The notes under the pieces: generated by a model | The model's database searches: none | What the model was told of the DNA's origin: nothing | The model's input: the letters and a program-made list of their open reading frames with translations, nothing else | Translations under genes and position numbers: made by a program | Shown here: one piece after another, positions 41,244-49,676 of the stretch | How the letters are laid out: the number at the start of each line of letters is the position of its first letter | How positions within the stretch are numbered: the first letter of the stretch is position 1 | Assembly: GCF_004331175.1 (NCBI RefSeq) | Contig: NZ_SJOD01000004.1 | Span: 248,001-312,000, forward strand | DNA: 64,000 nt | Reading direction: 5' to 3' | Source: Acinetobacter sp. ANC 4178 | GTDB lineage: Bacteria > Pseudomonadota > Gammaproteobacteria > Pseudomonadales > Moraxellaceae

Positions 41244-42020
41244 ATGCCAACATTTATTTCAAATGATGTAACCATTAATTACGCAACTTTTGGGGATGCC
41301 GCCAATCCTGCTTTGGTATTTTCCAATTCGCTCGGTACTAATTATGGTATGTGGCAACAGCAGTTTAATGCTTTAAAAGAGCAGTTTTTTGTGGTGTGTT
41401 ATGACACGCGTGGTCATGGTGCTTCGTCTACCCCACAAGGTCCTTATCGCCTGCAACAATTGGGTGAGGATGTGATTCATTTGCTGGATCATTTAAAGAT
41501 TCAACACGCTGCATTTTGTGGGATTTCGATGGGGGGCTTAACTGGTCAATGGTTGGCTATTCATTATCCTGAGCGGTTTAGCCATGTGGTGGTGTGTAAT
41601 ACGGCGGCCAAAATTGGTCAGGAGCAGGCTTGGCTAGATCGGGCTGCTTTGGTCAGATCTCAAGGTTTACAATCCATTGCGGACAGCGCAGCTTCGCGAT
41701 GGTTTACAGTTCCCTTTATCCAAAGCAACGCAGCAACAGTTGCAACGCTTTCAAACGACTTAGGTGCTGGCAGCCCAGAAGGTTATGCGAGTTGTTGTGA
41801 GGCTTTGGCTAAAGCGGATGTTCGGGAGCAGTTAAAGACAATTACGGTGCCTGTATTGATTATTGCAGGACGGCAAGATCCTGTGACGACAGTGGCGGAT
41901 GCTGAGTTTATGCAGAGTCAGATTCCGAACAGTCAGTTGGTAGAAATTGATGCATCGCATATTTCTAATGTGGAACGGCCAATTGCGTTTAATCAGGCTT
42001 TAAAGCAATTTCTTGTATAA
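41244..42020 (+). CDS. catD: 3-oxoadipate enol-lactone hydrolase
   Basis: 258-residue alpha/beta hydrolase that opens 3-oxoadipate enol-lactone. It has SNSLGTNYGMWQQQ (oxyanion strand), YDTRGHGASSTPQGPY, the nucleophile elbow FCGISMGGLTGQ, an acid in GRQDPVTTV and the histidine in DASHISNVERP. It is the last gene of the cluster, 62 bp after catF, and is followed by a terminator. It functions after CatC and before CatIJ. In A. baylyi this gene is catD (a pcaD copy also exists). Confidence 0.95.
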   Translation: MPTFISNDVTINYATFGDAANPALVFSNSLGTNYGMWQQQFNALKEQFFVVCYDTRGHGASSTPQGPYRLQQLGEDVIHLLDHLKIQHAAFCGISMGGLTGQWLAIHYPERFSHVVVCNTAAKIGQEQAWLDRAALVRSQGLQSIADSAASRWFTVPFIQSNAATVATLSNDLGAGSPEGYASCCEALAKADVREQLKTITVPVLIIAGRQDPVTTVADAEFMQSQIPNSQLVEIDASHISNVERPIAFNQALKQFLV

Positions 42021-42033
42021 GAATACCATCCTC

Positions 42034-42064
42034 AAAGGCCTCACATTGCTGAGGCTTTTCTTTG
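42034..42064 (+). terminator. intrinsic terminator at the end of the cat-ben cluster
   Basis: GCCTCA/TGAGGC stem with a 6-base loop, then TTTTCTTT. Confidence 0.8.
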
Positions 42065-42123
42065 TCTAAAATTTTTGTTTAAATAGCGCCCGCTTACTTC
42101 ATAACACATTAGAATTTATAAAA

Positions 42124-42513
42124 ATGAAAAAATACTTTCTCAACTGTATTCTTATACTTTCGAGCATGTCCGCTTTTGCAAATTCACAATTCGAAACCTA
42201 CACCATCATTTATGGGGGTGGCGTAGATGATCTCGGACTTGGTTTAAAAGATCCGCAAGGAAAAGAATATCACGCCTATTGTAGCCAGCAATGTGGTGAT
42301 TGGTTTGAGTTTGATCAAGACTCACTGGGTGAGAAACTCAAAAACCAACTCAAAGGTCGCCAAGCTGTGGTCGATCTGTCTTATGAAATTAATGCTGGAC
42401 GCATTGTCGGTCCTGATGATGAGGATGAGCTTTATTTTATAAAGAGCATCAAACTCATCGATTCAAATCAAAGAAAACCTTGGTTAAATTTTTTTGATCC
42501 AAAACAGAATTAA
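42124..42513 (+). CDS. small secreted protein of unknown function
   Basis: 129 residues. Residues 1-19 are a signal peptide ending SAFA. The mature protein is acidic and has one Cys pair (YCSQQCGDW) that could form a short disulfide loop. The remainder, QAVVDLSYEINAGRIVGPDDEDEL and a Trp-Phe-rich end, has no motif that I recognise. It stands alone between the cat terminator and the convergent CoA-transferase gene. It is likely periplasmic. Confidence 0.6.
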   Translation: MKKYFLNCILILSSMSAFANSQFETYTIIYGGGVDDLGLGLKDPQGKEYHAYCSQQCGDWFEFDQDSLGEKLKNQLKGRQAVVDLSYEINAGRIVGPDDEDELYFIKSIKLIDSNQRKPWLNFFDPKQN

Positions 42514-42550
42514 ATGCCCTTCTAGGTAATCTTTTTAACACCCAATCTGC

Positions 42551-43777
42551 TTAGGCTATTTTACCATCAATCACACCCATACCTTTTAACAATTGTAATT
42601 CATGTTCTGCTTTAAATTGAGACAACACAGACATGGTATGTTCTCCTAATTGTGGCGGTGCATGATGGTATTCAACTGGCGTTTCTGACAATTTAATGGG
42701 CGAACCAATCATCTGAAACTCAGGATTAAGTGGGTGTTGTATATTCACCACCATTTCCCGATGTTGAATTTGGGGTTCTTGCAGAGCTTCGGCAACAGAA
42801 TTAATAAGCCCTACAGGCACTTTAAATGCATGAATCGCACTCACCCATGACTCTGCATTTTGCTGTACGAAATGAACAGATAATAATTCAATGAGCACTT
42901 CACGGTGACGTACTCGATCCTGATTTCGATTAAAACGCCCATCTTCCAACAACGAGGTATAACCAATCGCAATACAGAAATCTTTAAACTGTTTATCGTT
43001 ACCACACGCGACAATGAACTCTTTATCTTTTGCACTAAAAGTTTGATAAGGCACAATATTCGGATGAGTATTTCCCATACGTTTAGGTGATACACCTGTA
43101 GTGAGATAATTCATGCCTTGATTAGCCAAACCTGCCACCTGAACATCCAGCAAAGACAAATCAATGTGTTGTCCTCGTCCAATTTGATGACGAGCCAATA
43201 GCGCAGCCTGAATAGCAATGGTGGCATATAAACCAGTTTGAATATCGACCACAGCGACCCCCACTTTTTGCGCACCGTGCCCCAAGCTTTCCTCTTCACC
43301 GGTAATACTCATCAATCCAGACATGCCCTGAATGATAAAGTCATAACCCGGCTCAGCCGCACGTGGCCCTGTCTGCCCAAAACCTGTAATCGAGCAATAG
43401 ACCAAATTCGGATTAATGTCACTTAAAGTCTCATAATCCAAACCATATTTATGTAATGAACCCGCTTTATAGTTTTCGATCACGACATCTGCGGTTTTGA
43501 CCATTTCATGCAGAATTGCTTGCCCTTCTGAGCGTGTGATATCAATCGCAACCGAATATTTATTTCTATTGGCTGACTGGTAATAACCTGACTCACGGGT
43601 AGGCTCACCTTGGGCATCACGCATCCACGGCGGTCCCCACATGCGAGTATCATCACCACATTGTGGACGCTCAATTTTAATGACTTCCGCACCCAAATCT
43701 GCCAAAATTTGCCCACACCATGGGCCCGCCAATACTCGGCTAAGATCTAAAACCCGAATTCCCTTTAACGCACCCAT
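42551..43777 (-). CDS. class III CoA-transferase (CaiB/BaiF family), probably glutarate-specific
   Basis: 408 residues of the family III CoA-transferases. It has VLDLSRVLAGPWCGQILADLGAEVIKIERP at the start, the catalytic Asp in the NKYSVAIDIT region, FGQTGPRAAEPGYDFI and the linked-helix core. Members of this family move CoA between succinyl-CoA and other acids. It lies 112 bp downstream of the glutaryl-CoA dehydrogenase gene on the same strand, so a role as succinyl-CoA:glutarate CoA-transferase is a good guess. The ribosome site AGGAG precedes the ATG. Substrate not proven. Confidence 0.8.
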   Translation of the reverse strand: MGALKGIRVLDLSRVLAGPWCGQILADLGAEVIKIERPQCGDDTRMWGPPWMRDAQGEPTRESGYYQSANRNKYSVAIDITRSEGQAILHEMVKTADVVIENYKAGSLHKYGLDYETLSDINPNLVYCSITGFGQTGPRAAEPGYDFIIQGMSGLMSITGEEESLGHGAQKVGVAVVDIQTGLYATIAIQAALLARHQIGRGQHIDLSLLDVQVAGLANQGMNYLTTGVSPKRMGNTHPNIVPYQTFSAKDKEFIVACGNDKQFKDFCIAIGYTSLLEDGRFNRNQDRVRHREVLIELLSVHFVQQNAESWVSAIHAFKVPVGLINSVAEALQEPQIQHREMVVNIQHPLNPEFQMIGSPIKLSETPVEYHHAPPQLGEHTMSVLSQFKAEHELQLLKGMGVIDGKIA

Positions 43778-43889
43778 TATTTGCTCCTCAATTCTGCATC
43801 TTCATTTTACTTTTAATTTTTTTTAGACAAACTTAATCTCAAGATGCCCTTTCGAGCATCCTTTTTTTGACCAAAATAAAATGATTAAA

Positions 43890-45104
43890 TTAGAATGCTG
43901 CAATCCCTGTTTGCGCACGACCGAGAATCAATGCATGCACATCATGGGTGCCTTCATAGGTATTCACGACTTCTAAATTGACCAAATGACGTGCAACACC
44001 AAACTCATCACTAATCCCATTACCACCCATCATGTCACGGGCTAAACGTGCGATATCTAGAGCTTTACCGCAGTTATTACGCTTGATCAGAGAAGTTCCT
44101 TCAACCGAAGCAATCCCCTCATCTTTCATACGTCCAAAACGTAATGCAACTTGTAAACCTAAAGCAATTTCAGTTTGCATGTCGGCCAGTTTTTTCTGAA
44201 TAAGCTGAGTTGCGGCTAAAGGACGACCAAATTGCTTACGGTCCATTGTATATTGACGTGCAGTATGCCAACAAAACTCTGCTGCACCCATCGCGCCCCA
44301 AGCGATACCATAGCGTGCGCTATTCAAACAGGTAAATGGACCTTTCAAACCACGAATTTCAGGAAACGCATTTTCTTCTGGAACAAAGACGTTATCCATC
44401 ACAATTTCACCTGTGATTGATGCACGTAGACCAACTTTGCCATGAATCGCTGGCGCTGAAAGACCTTCCCAGCCTTTCTCTAAGATAAAGCCACGAATGT
44501 CACCAACATTGCCTTCTTCAGACACTTCTTTTGCCCACACTACAAATACGTCGGCAATTGGGCTATTAGTAATCCACATTTTGGCACCCGATAAGCGATA
44601 CCCCCCTGCTACTTTTTTAGCACGTGTGATCATACTTCCTGGGTCAGAACCGTGATCTGGCTCAGTTAAACCGAAGCAACCAATGTATTCGCCTGATGCA
44701 AGTTTAGGTAAATATTGCTGTTTTTGCTGTTCTGTACCAAATTCATTAATAGGCACCATCACCAACGAACTCTGTACACTTGCCATAGAGCGGTAGCCTG
44801 AATCCACACGTTCAATTTCACGTGCAATTAAGCCGTAGCTCACATAATTTAAACCTGCACCGCCATATTGTTCTGGAATCGTTGGACCTAATAAGCCAAG
44901 CTCACCCATTTCACGGAAAATACCAGCATCAGTTCGCTCATGACGGAACTGCTCCAATACACGTGGCATCAATTGTTCCTGACAGTACGCATTCGCTGCA
45001 TCACGAATCATGCGTTCTTCTTCAGTGAGTTGCTGTTCAATTAAGAATGGATCTGTCCAATCAAATTTTACACGTGTTGCTTTTGTATTCACCATTTGGT
45101 TCAT
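43890..45104 (-). CDS. gcdH: glutaryl-CoA dehydrogenase
   Basis: 404-residue acyl-CoA dehydrogenase. It oxidises and decarboxylates glutaryl-CoA to crotonyl-CoA, linking lysine, tryptophan and glutarate breakdown to central metabolism. It has [53 protein letters not shown] and [38 protein letters not shown], with the catalytic Glu in the EGT motif. The sequence is complete and close to GcdH. The ribosome site AGAGGA precedes the ATG. A divergent LysR regulator follows. Confidence 0.95.
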   Translation of the reverse strand: MNQMVNTKATRVKFDWTDPFLIEQQLTEEERMIRDAANAYCQEQLMPRVLEQFRHERTDAGIFREMGELGLLGPTIPEQYGGAGLNYVSYGLIAREIERVDSGYRSMASVQSSLVMVPINEFGTEQQKQQYLPKLASGEYIGCFGLTEPDHGSDPGSMITRAKKVAGGYRLSGAKMWITNSPIADVFVVWAKEVSEEGNVGDIRGFILEKGWEGLSAPAIHGKVGLRASITGEIVMDNVFVPEENAFPEIRGLKGPFTCLNSARYGIAWGAMGAAEFCWHTARQYTMDRKQFGRPLAATQLIQKKLADMQTEIALGLQVALRFGRMKDEGIASVEGTSLIKRNNCGKALDIARLARDMMGGNGISDEFGVARHLVNLEVVNTYEGTHDVHALILGRAQTGIAAF

Positions 45105-45184
45105 TGCGTCCTCTGCTAGGTCTTGTTATCTGTATTGATGCTAAGTCCGAAAGACAAATAATTCAAACGATTAATTTGCATGCA

Positions 45185-45205
45185 GATATGCCTAAAACGC
45201 ATATC
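45185..45205. promoter_or_regulatory. perfect LysR-type palindrome upstream of gcdH
   Basis: GATATGC-N7-GCATATC, a perfect inverted repeat with 7-bp arms and the T-N11-A core of LysR-type sites. It lies in the gap between gcdH and the divergent LysR gene, about 80 bp upstream of gcdH. Confidence 0.7.
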
Positions 45206-45334
45206 TTATTTAATTTTTCCACATCAAAAAAACAATAAGATGGTAAAAATGCTATTTCTACAGTATTTTCTTATTATTCATACTGCATGATTTATGCACA
45301 TTTGAAATATCCTAATGGCTTCGTGACGACCCAA

Positions 45335-46300
45335 ATGAGAAGAAAAATTCCCTCTATACAAGGCCTGATTTGCTTCGAATCAGCAGCGAAACATGCCAGT
45401 TACACGCATGCCTCTCAAGAACTGTCCATGACCCAAAGTGCGGTATCACGTCAAATTCAGCAATTGGAAGAATTTTTAGATATTCAATTATTTACCCGTA
45501 CCCGACACGGTATGGAACTGACCATTGCAGGCACACAATACTATGCCGCAATAAAACCCTATTTACTCGGTCTAGAAAAATCCACGCAAGAAGTCATGTC
45601 ACATAAAGGTTTAGGGGGTACGCTGAAATTAGGCGTTGTTCCAACATTTGCAACGCGTTGGTTATTACCTAAATTACATGAGTTTAATACGCGCTATCCA
45701 GAAATTACCATTCATTTAGAAACCAGCACCAAGCCCTTTCTTTTTCATGAGCAAATGTTTGATGCTGCCATTTATGCAGGCACACAACAACAAATTGAGC
45801 ATTGGCCAGGAACCAGTGCCCACTTTTTAATGCTTGAAGATGTTATCGCAGTTTGTTCACCTACGCTTATTTTGCAACATTTTCCAAATGCAGAAAAACT
45901 CAACTCATACAGTTATCATTTGAATCCAGAGCAAATTGCCCAACTGCCTTTATTACAGCAAACCACACGACCCACTATTTGGCAGGAATGGTTTCAAGCT
46001 CATGACATTGACCACCCCAAAGCTGATGAAGGACAACGGCATGAGCTGTTTTCCATGCTTGCTGTAGCGGCATCCCATGCCATGGGTGTTGCACTCATTC
46101 CGCAAATGCTGATTGAACAAGAGCTAAAAAATCAAACCTTGGTGATTGCTAGCAATAGCCCATTACCCAGTAATCGTGCATATTATCTGGTGCATTCAGA
46201 TCAGGAACCATCACCTATTTTGAGCAAATTTGTCGATTGGATACAGCATGAAGTCCAGTCAATCTCAGATTTAACTGCTGTTAATGCACAACCAAAATAA
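45335..46300 (+). CDS. LysR-type regulator, GcdR/GcvA-like (glutarate module)
   Basis: 321 residues. The helix-turn-helix is in ICFESAAKHASYTHASQELSMTQSAVSRQIQQLEEFL; the effector domain follows with LKLGVVPTFATRWLLPKLHEFN, a GcvA-like start. The ATG at 45335 gives MRRKIPS, the usual GcvA-type start. Divergent to gcdH with a perfect palindrome between them, it is probably the gcdH activator, which in pseudomonads is called GcdR. It overlaps no gene, but the sirtuin start follows 10 bp later on the same strand. Confidence 0.8.
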   Translation: MRRKIPSIQGLICFESAAKHASYTHASQELSMTQSAVSRQIQQLEEFLDIQLFTRTRHGMELTIAGTQYYAAIKPYLLGLEKSTQEVMSHKGLGGTLKLGVVPTFATRWLLPKLHEFNTRYPEITIHLETSTKPFLFHEQMFDAAIYAGTQQQIEHWPGTSAHFLMLEDVIAVCSPTLILQHFPNAEKLNSYSYHLNPEQIAQLPLLQQTTRPTIWQEWFQAHDIDHPKADEGQRHELFSMLAVAASHAMGVALIPQMLIEQELKNQTLVIASNSPLPSNRAYYLVHSDQEPSPILSKFVDWIQHEVQSISDLTAVNAQPK

Positions 46301-46310
46301 TAGGGAAATC

Positions 46311-47009
46311 ATGCAAAACTTAGTGATATTTTCAGGTGCAGGCATGAGTGCCGAGAGTGGTATTCAAACCTTTCGTGATCACGATGGACTCTGGGAAAAT
46401 TACAACATTGAAGATGTCGCAACACCCGAAGCATGGGCCAGAAATCCACAATTGGTTCAAGATTTTTATAACCAGCGACGTAAACATATTTTACACGCTC
46501 AGCCGAATCGTGCTCATCAACTGATTGCTCAATTACAGCAGTACTATCATCTCAATGTCATTACACAAAATATTGACGATCTGCATGAACGTGCAGGTAA
46601 TGACAATGTATTGCATTTACATGGCAATATCCGCCTAGCCAAGAGTTCAGGCCCTCATGCCGAATATGCAACTGAGTTTTACCCTATAGAAGGCTGGGAA
46701 CTGAATTTAGAAACAGATCGTTGCCCTTTAGGCTACCCACTACGACCGCATGTGGTCTGGTTTGGTGAGGCTGTACCTGCTTATGACGAGGCACAAAAAA
46801 TTGTACAACATGCAGATATTTTTATTGTGATCGGTTCAAGTTTAGAGGTGTATCCTGTTGCAGGATTAATCCATGAAATTCCACCACACTGTAAAGCGTA
46901 TTATATTGATCCCAAAGCACATCAACAAAGCATGCCCACGCAGTATCAACTCATTGCTCAAACTGCAACCGAAGGCATGCAACAATTATTCAATCTATTG
47001 ACCTCTTAA
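46311..47009 (+). CDS. cobB: NAD-dependent deacylase (sirtuin, CobB/SIRT5-like) without the zinc cysteines
   Basis: 232 residues of Sir2 fold. Motifs are FSGAGMSAESGIQTFRD, TQNIDDLHERAG, LHGN with the catalytic His, and RPHVVWFGE. The Tyr53-x-x-Arg56 pair (FYNQRR) is the succinyl-lysine pocket of SIRT5 and E. coli CobB, so desuccinylation is expected. The usual zinc tetracysteine is gone: the region after HGN reads RLAKSSG, and only one Cys (DRCPLG) remains. It may be zinc-free or stabilised otherwise. It follows the LysR gene by 10 bp, so the two are likely co-transcribed. Confidence 0.85.
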   Translation: MQNLVIFSGAGMSAESGIQTFRDHDGLWENYNIEDVATPEAWARNPQLVQDFYNQRRKHILHAQPNRAHQLIAQLQQYYHLNVITQNIDDLHERAGNDNVLHLHGNIRLAKSSGPHAEYATEFYPIEGWELNLETDRCPLGYPLRPHVVWFGEAVPAYDEAQKIVQHADIFIVIGSSLEVYPVAGLIHEIPPHCKAYYIDPKAHQQSMPTQYQLIAQTATEGMQQLFNLLTS

Positions 47010-47017
47010 ACCAGACA

Positions 47018-47060
47018 CTCGGGTTAATCCATTATCTAATCCGAGTTCAAGTTTTTATAC
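47018..47060. terminator. stem-loop between the sirtuin and the convergent GST-like gene
   Basis: ACTCGGGTTA pairs with TAATCCGAGT (one G-T pair), then a short T-rich stretch. Confidence 0.5.
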
Positions 47061-47068
47061 GTAGGATT

Positions 47069-47848
47069 CTAAGCACCATATTGCTTTTTGAGATACTTCA
47101 CGATTTTTGCCGATTCAAACATCTTGACCTGAGTATTCGGATCAACCAGATACGGCACTTGAATATCACGCCCCATCAGAGCGACCACCTTTTCACGCTT
47201 ACCTTCTTTTATCGGAATATATTTCCCAGGCTTTAAACGCAATACCGCAGGTCCCATATCTTGCCAGCGCTCTTTTGCCACATTATGAAATACAAATGGT
47301 AGTTCTAATTCGGTCAGTACACTGCGAACCACGCGAGTAAATGGACTCGCTTCAAATCCCCATAATTCAAGTAACTGTTGCGGCGCTTCACGGTGAATAA
47401 TTCGCTGATTCACCCAAACACCACGCGCACCATTAATAATGGTTCCGGCAAGCGCCACGACAGGAATTTTGGGGTAATGTGCAAATTTTTTCGGTGTTTT
47501 ACCTGTTCGCCCATAATGTTCAAACAGATGGTGAATAATGTCTTGCGACTCATACATCTGTGTTGAAGTATTCTCATCAATGAAAAAAGGAAATTGTTTT
47601 TTCCCACCTAATTGCTTTACGATTTGACGATATTTTGTGCCACCTTTTGGACATGGATAAACTTCATAGTCCAAATTTAATAACGTCAAAACTTCACGCA
47701 CACGGCGACAAAATGGAGAACCTTCAAATTCATAGAGTTTTAATGATTTCTCTGGTTGCTTTGGAAAAGCTGTACCAGAGACTCCTCGACCACCTTCAGC
47801 CAATGATGAAGCCAAGGCTTGAATAACTTTAATTTGATGATTCACCAT
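47069..47848 (-). CDS. protein of two tandem GST-N (thioredoxin-like) domains
   Basis: 259 residues. Two glutathione-S-transferase N-terminal-type domains follow one another: YEFEGSPFCRRVREVLTLLNLDYE (about 39-62) and LWGFEASPFTRVVRSVLTELELPF (about 155-180). Each ends with a substrate-loop acid (MYESQDIIHHL, MFESAKIVKYL). The first keeps SPFC, where Cys could act as a thiol; the second has SPFT. The helical GST C-terminal domain is missing. Such tandem proteins occur in bacteria and plants; function is not established. The ribosome site AAGGACA precedes the ATG. The rraA-like gene is 24 bp upstream. Confidence 0.75.
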   Translation of the reverse strand: MVNHQIKVIQALASSLAEGGRGVSGTAFPKQPEKSLKLYEFEGSPFCRRVREVLTLLNLDYEVYPCPKGGTKYRQIVKQLGGKKQFPFFIDENTSTQMYESQDIIHHLFEHYGRTGKTPKKFAHYPKIPVVALAGTIINGARGVWVNQRIIHREAPQQLLELWGFEASPFTRVVRSVLTELELPFVFHNVAKERWQDMGPAVLRLKPGKYIPIKEGKREKVVALMGRDIQVPYLVDPNTQVKMFESAKIVKYLKKQYGA

Positions 47849-47872
47849 AGATTGTCCTTATTTTTAATGGTC

Positions 47873-48385
47873 TTATAATTCGACCAATGGTTCTTTAGCC
47901 ACCACAATGCCATTATTATCGGCATAAATATAATCGCCAGATTGAATACTTACCCCACCAAAATAGAGTGGAATATCTGTTTCGCCTATGCCTTTACGAT
48001 TACTTTTTTGTGGAATTGCGGCCAATGCGTGTACACCCAAATCCAATTCTGCAATTGCATCCACATCACGGACACAACCGTAAATAATCACACCATTCCA
48101 CTGGTGCTTGACTGCTGACTCAGCGATCAGATCTCCCATGAGGGCACAGCGCATTGAAGCACCACCATCGACCACAAGAACTTTACCCTGACCGTCAGTC
48201 GCGAGTAGTTCTTTAACACGAGAGTTATCTTCAAAACATTTTACAGTCACCACCTGACCGCCAAAGGTTTTACGAGCACCATAACTTTTAAAGAATTTAC
48301 CATCCATCGATGGTGTAACCACCTGAAGCTCTTTTTCAGGATTGTCATCTAATAAATCACAAGTTACAAAAGGAACAGTTGCCAC
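47873..48385 (-). CDS. rraA: RraA family protein (ribonuclease activity regulator / aldolase-like)
   Basis: About 170 residues of the RraA fold. It has FKSYGARKTFGGQVVTVKCFEDNSRVKELL, LVVDGGASMRCALMGDLIAESAVKHQWNGVIIYGCVRD (the conserved GDxxA...G...RD region) and the IPQKSNRKGIGETDIPLYFGGV segment. In E. coli RraA inhibits RNase E; relatives are hydroxy-oxoacid aldolases. A GTG at 48385 is preferred: it has GGAGA 5 bases ahead, while an ATG four codons upstream has no ribosome site. It directly follows the stop of the NAD(P)-binding protein gene. Confidence 0.8.
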   Translation of the reverse strand: MATVPFVTCDLLDDNPEKELQVVTPSMDGKFFKSYGARKTFGGQVVTVKCFEDNSRVKELLATDGQGKVLVVDGGASMRCALMGDLIAESAVKHQWNGVIIYGCVRDVDAIAELDLGVHALAAIPQKSNRKGIGETDIPLYFGGVSIQSGDYIYADNNGIVVAKEPLVEL

Positions 48386-48397
48386 GTCATTCTCCAT

Positions 48398-49063
48398 TTA
48401 TTTGGCTTTTTGTATGCGTAAATTATCATAAATCTCAAACTTTTCAGTCTGATATTGAGCTGCCACGACCATAGTATGAGCCACTTGTTCCGCAGTCACT
48501 GGCTTATATTTAAAAGAATCTGGGACCAAATGCGACATCTTTTGATATAAACGCTGAGTAGCACCTTCTAGCAACCGTTGTTCTGACCGCTCCCCTAGCA
48601 ATAAAGAAGGTTGTAGTATTGAAGTCTTCGCCAAAGCCAATTCACGAATATGCTGTTCTAACTCACCTTTAACGCGATTATAAAAAATCGGTGACTTCGG
48701 ATTGGCGCCTAGTGCGCTGACCAACAAATAATGCGTTTCCAATCCTTCAAATAAGTCCGCAAAATGTGCATTTATCTCATAATCAATATTATAAAACTGT
48801 GCTTTTGAGCCTGCTTTTTTTAAAGTTGACCCTAAACAACTAAATGCATGGCTATGACCGTGCACATCTTCATCATTTAGTAACAAAAAATCTTCAAGTA
48901 CAAATTGATGGACTTTTTCTAACTGACTTAACTCGACATCATAGTGTCGAACAACTGCTGTAATTTGCTCACAACTACTTAATTCATTTAATTGTTTTAT
49001 TAAGGCTCTGCCGACGAGACCTGTTGCACCAATCACAATTGCATTTTGAATCGAATTTATCAT
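48398..49063 (-). CDS. NAD(P)-binding Rossmann protein (HTATIP2/atypical SDR-like)
   Basis: 221 residues. The N-terminal GxxGxxG loop is AIVIGATGLVGRALIKQL, followed by a core with AFSCLGSTLKKAGSKAQFYNIDYE, LLVSALGANPKSPIFYNRVKGELE (YxxxK) and ILQPSLLLGER. This is the pattern of the atypical SDR group that includes mammalian TIP30/HTATIP2 and bacterial oxidoreductases of unknown substrate. Its stop abuts the next gene on the same strand, so they are likely co-transcribed. Function is not known. Confidence 0.75.
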   Translation of the reverse strand: MINSIQNAIVIGATGLVGRALIKQLNELSSCEQITAVVRHYDVELSQLEKVHQFVLEDFLLLNDEDVHGHSHAFSCLGSTLKKAGSKAQFYNIDYEINAHFADLFEGLETHYLLVSALGANPKSPIFYNRVKGELEQHIRELALAKTSILQPSLLLGERSEQRLLEGATQRLYQKMSHLVPDSFKYKPVTAEQVAHTMVVAAQYQTEKFEIYDNLRIQKAK

Positions 49064-49152
49064 TTTTTGACCGTTCTCCGTGGTTTATGACTAATCTAAC
49101 GTTTTCTTTAACATTTTTCTGCATCTAAAATGTTGTCAAAGCATGTCAAGAC

Positions 49153-49181
49153 TTGACTTCGTAGCCGTGTTTAATCAAAAT
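49153..49181 (+). promoter_or_regulatory. probable rpsT promoter
   Basis: TTGACT (49153-49158), 17 bp, CAAAAT (49176-49181). The leader of about 90 bases before rpsT could carry translational control. Confidence 0.5.
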
Positions 49182-49278
49182 ATGCCACTTGTTTACGGGC
49201 TGGTGATAGTTCTACTGATGTTGGTTTTCAGTATGAATTTCAGCCCGCCCAGACCAATCTAATTCAAGGAGTGCACGA

Positions 49279-49545
49279 GTGGCAAACTCTGCTCAAGCAA
49301 AAAAACGTGCTCGTCAAAACGTTAAAGCACGTAAACACAACGCAAGCTTGCGTTCTATGGTTCGTACCTACATCAAACGCACAGTAGCTGCTATCGCTGC
49401 TGGTGACTATGCTGTTGCTACAGAAGCTTACAAAAAAGCTGTTCCTGTAATCGACCGTATGGCTGATAAAGGCATCATCCATAAAAACAAAGCTGCTCGT
49501 CATAAGAGCCGTTTAAATACACAAGTTAAAGCGTTAGCTAACTAA
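49279..49545 (+). CDS. rpsT: 30S ribosomal protein S20
   Basis: 88 residues. Small basic helical protein of the 30S body. It begins (M)[25 protein letters not shown] and ends with a Lys-Arg-rich helix, [17 protein letters not shown], as in the family. The start codon is GTG (49279), with GGAG 7 bases ahead. The gene has a leader of about 90 bases and is followed at once by a strong terminator. It is monocistronic. Confidence 0.97.
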   Translation: MANSAQAKKRARQNVKARKHNASLRSMVRTYIKRTVAAIAAGDYAVATEAYKKAVPVIDRMADKGIIHKNKAARHKSRLNTQVKALAN

Positions 49546-49556
49546 TTTGTTGTATT

Positions 49557-49582
49557 AAAAAAAGCCCATCTGGGCTTTTTTT
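49557..49582 (+). terminator. rpsT intrinsic terminator
   Basis: AAAAAGCCCA/TGGGCTTTTT stem with a short loop and a run of T. Confidence 0.85.
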
Positions 49583-49676
49583 ACGTCTGTGCTTTTTGAA
49601 TTTTTAATTACATGGTTTTAATTAAAAATAAAAGACATCAGATACACTCCCCCACATCAGTGAAGGAGCGAAAACT

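Noticed and set aside
42551..45104. Carnitine or formyl-CoA transferase role for the family III CoA-transferase
   Set aside because: Adjacent glutaryl-CoA dehydrogenase and LysR genes favour a glutarate role; no carnitine or oxalate genes nearby.
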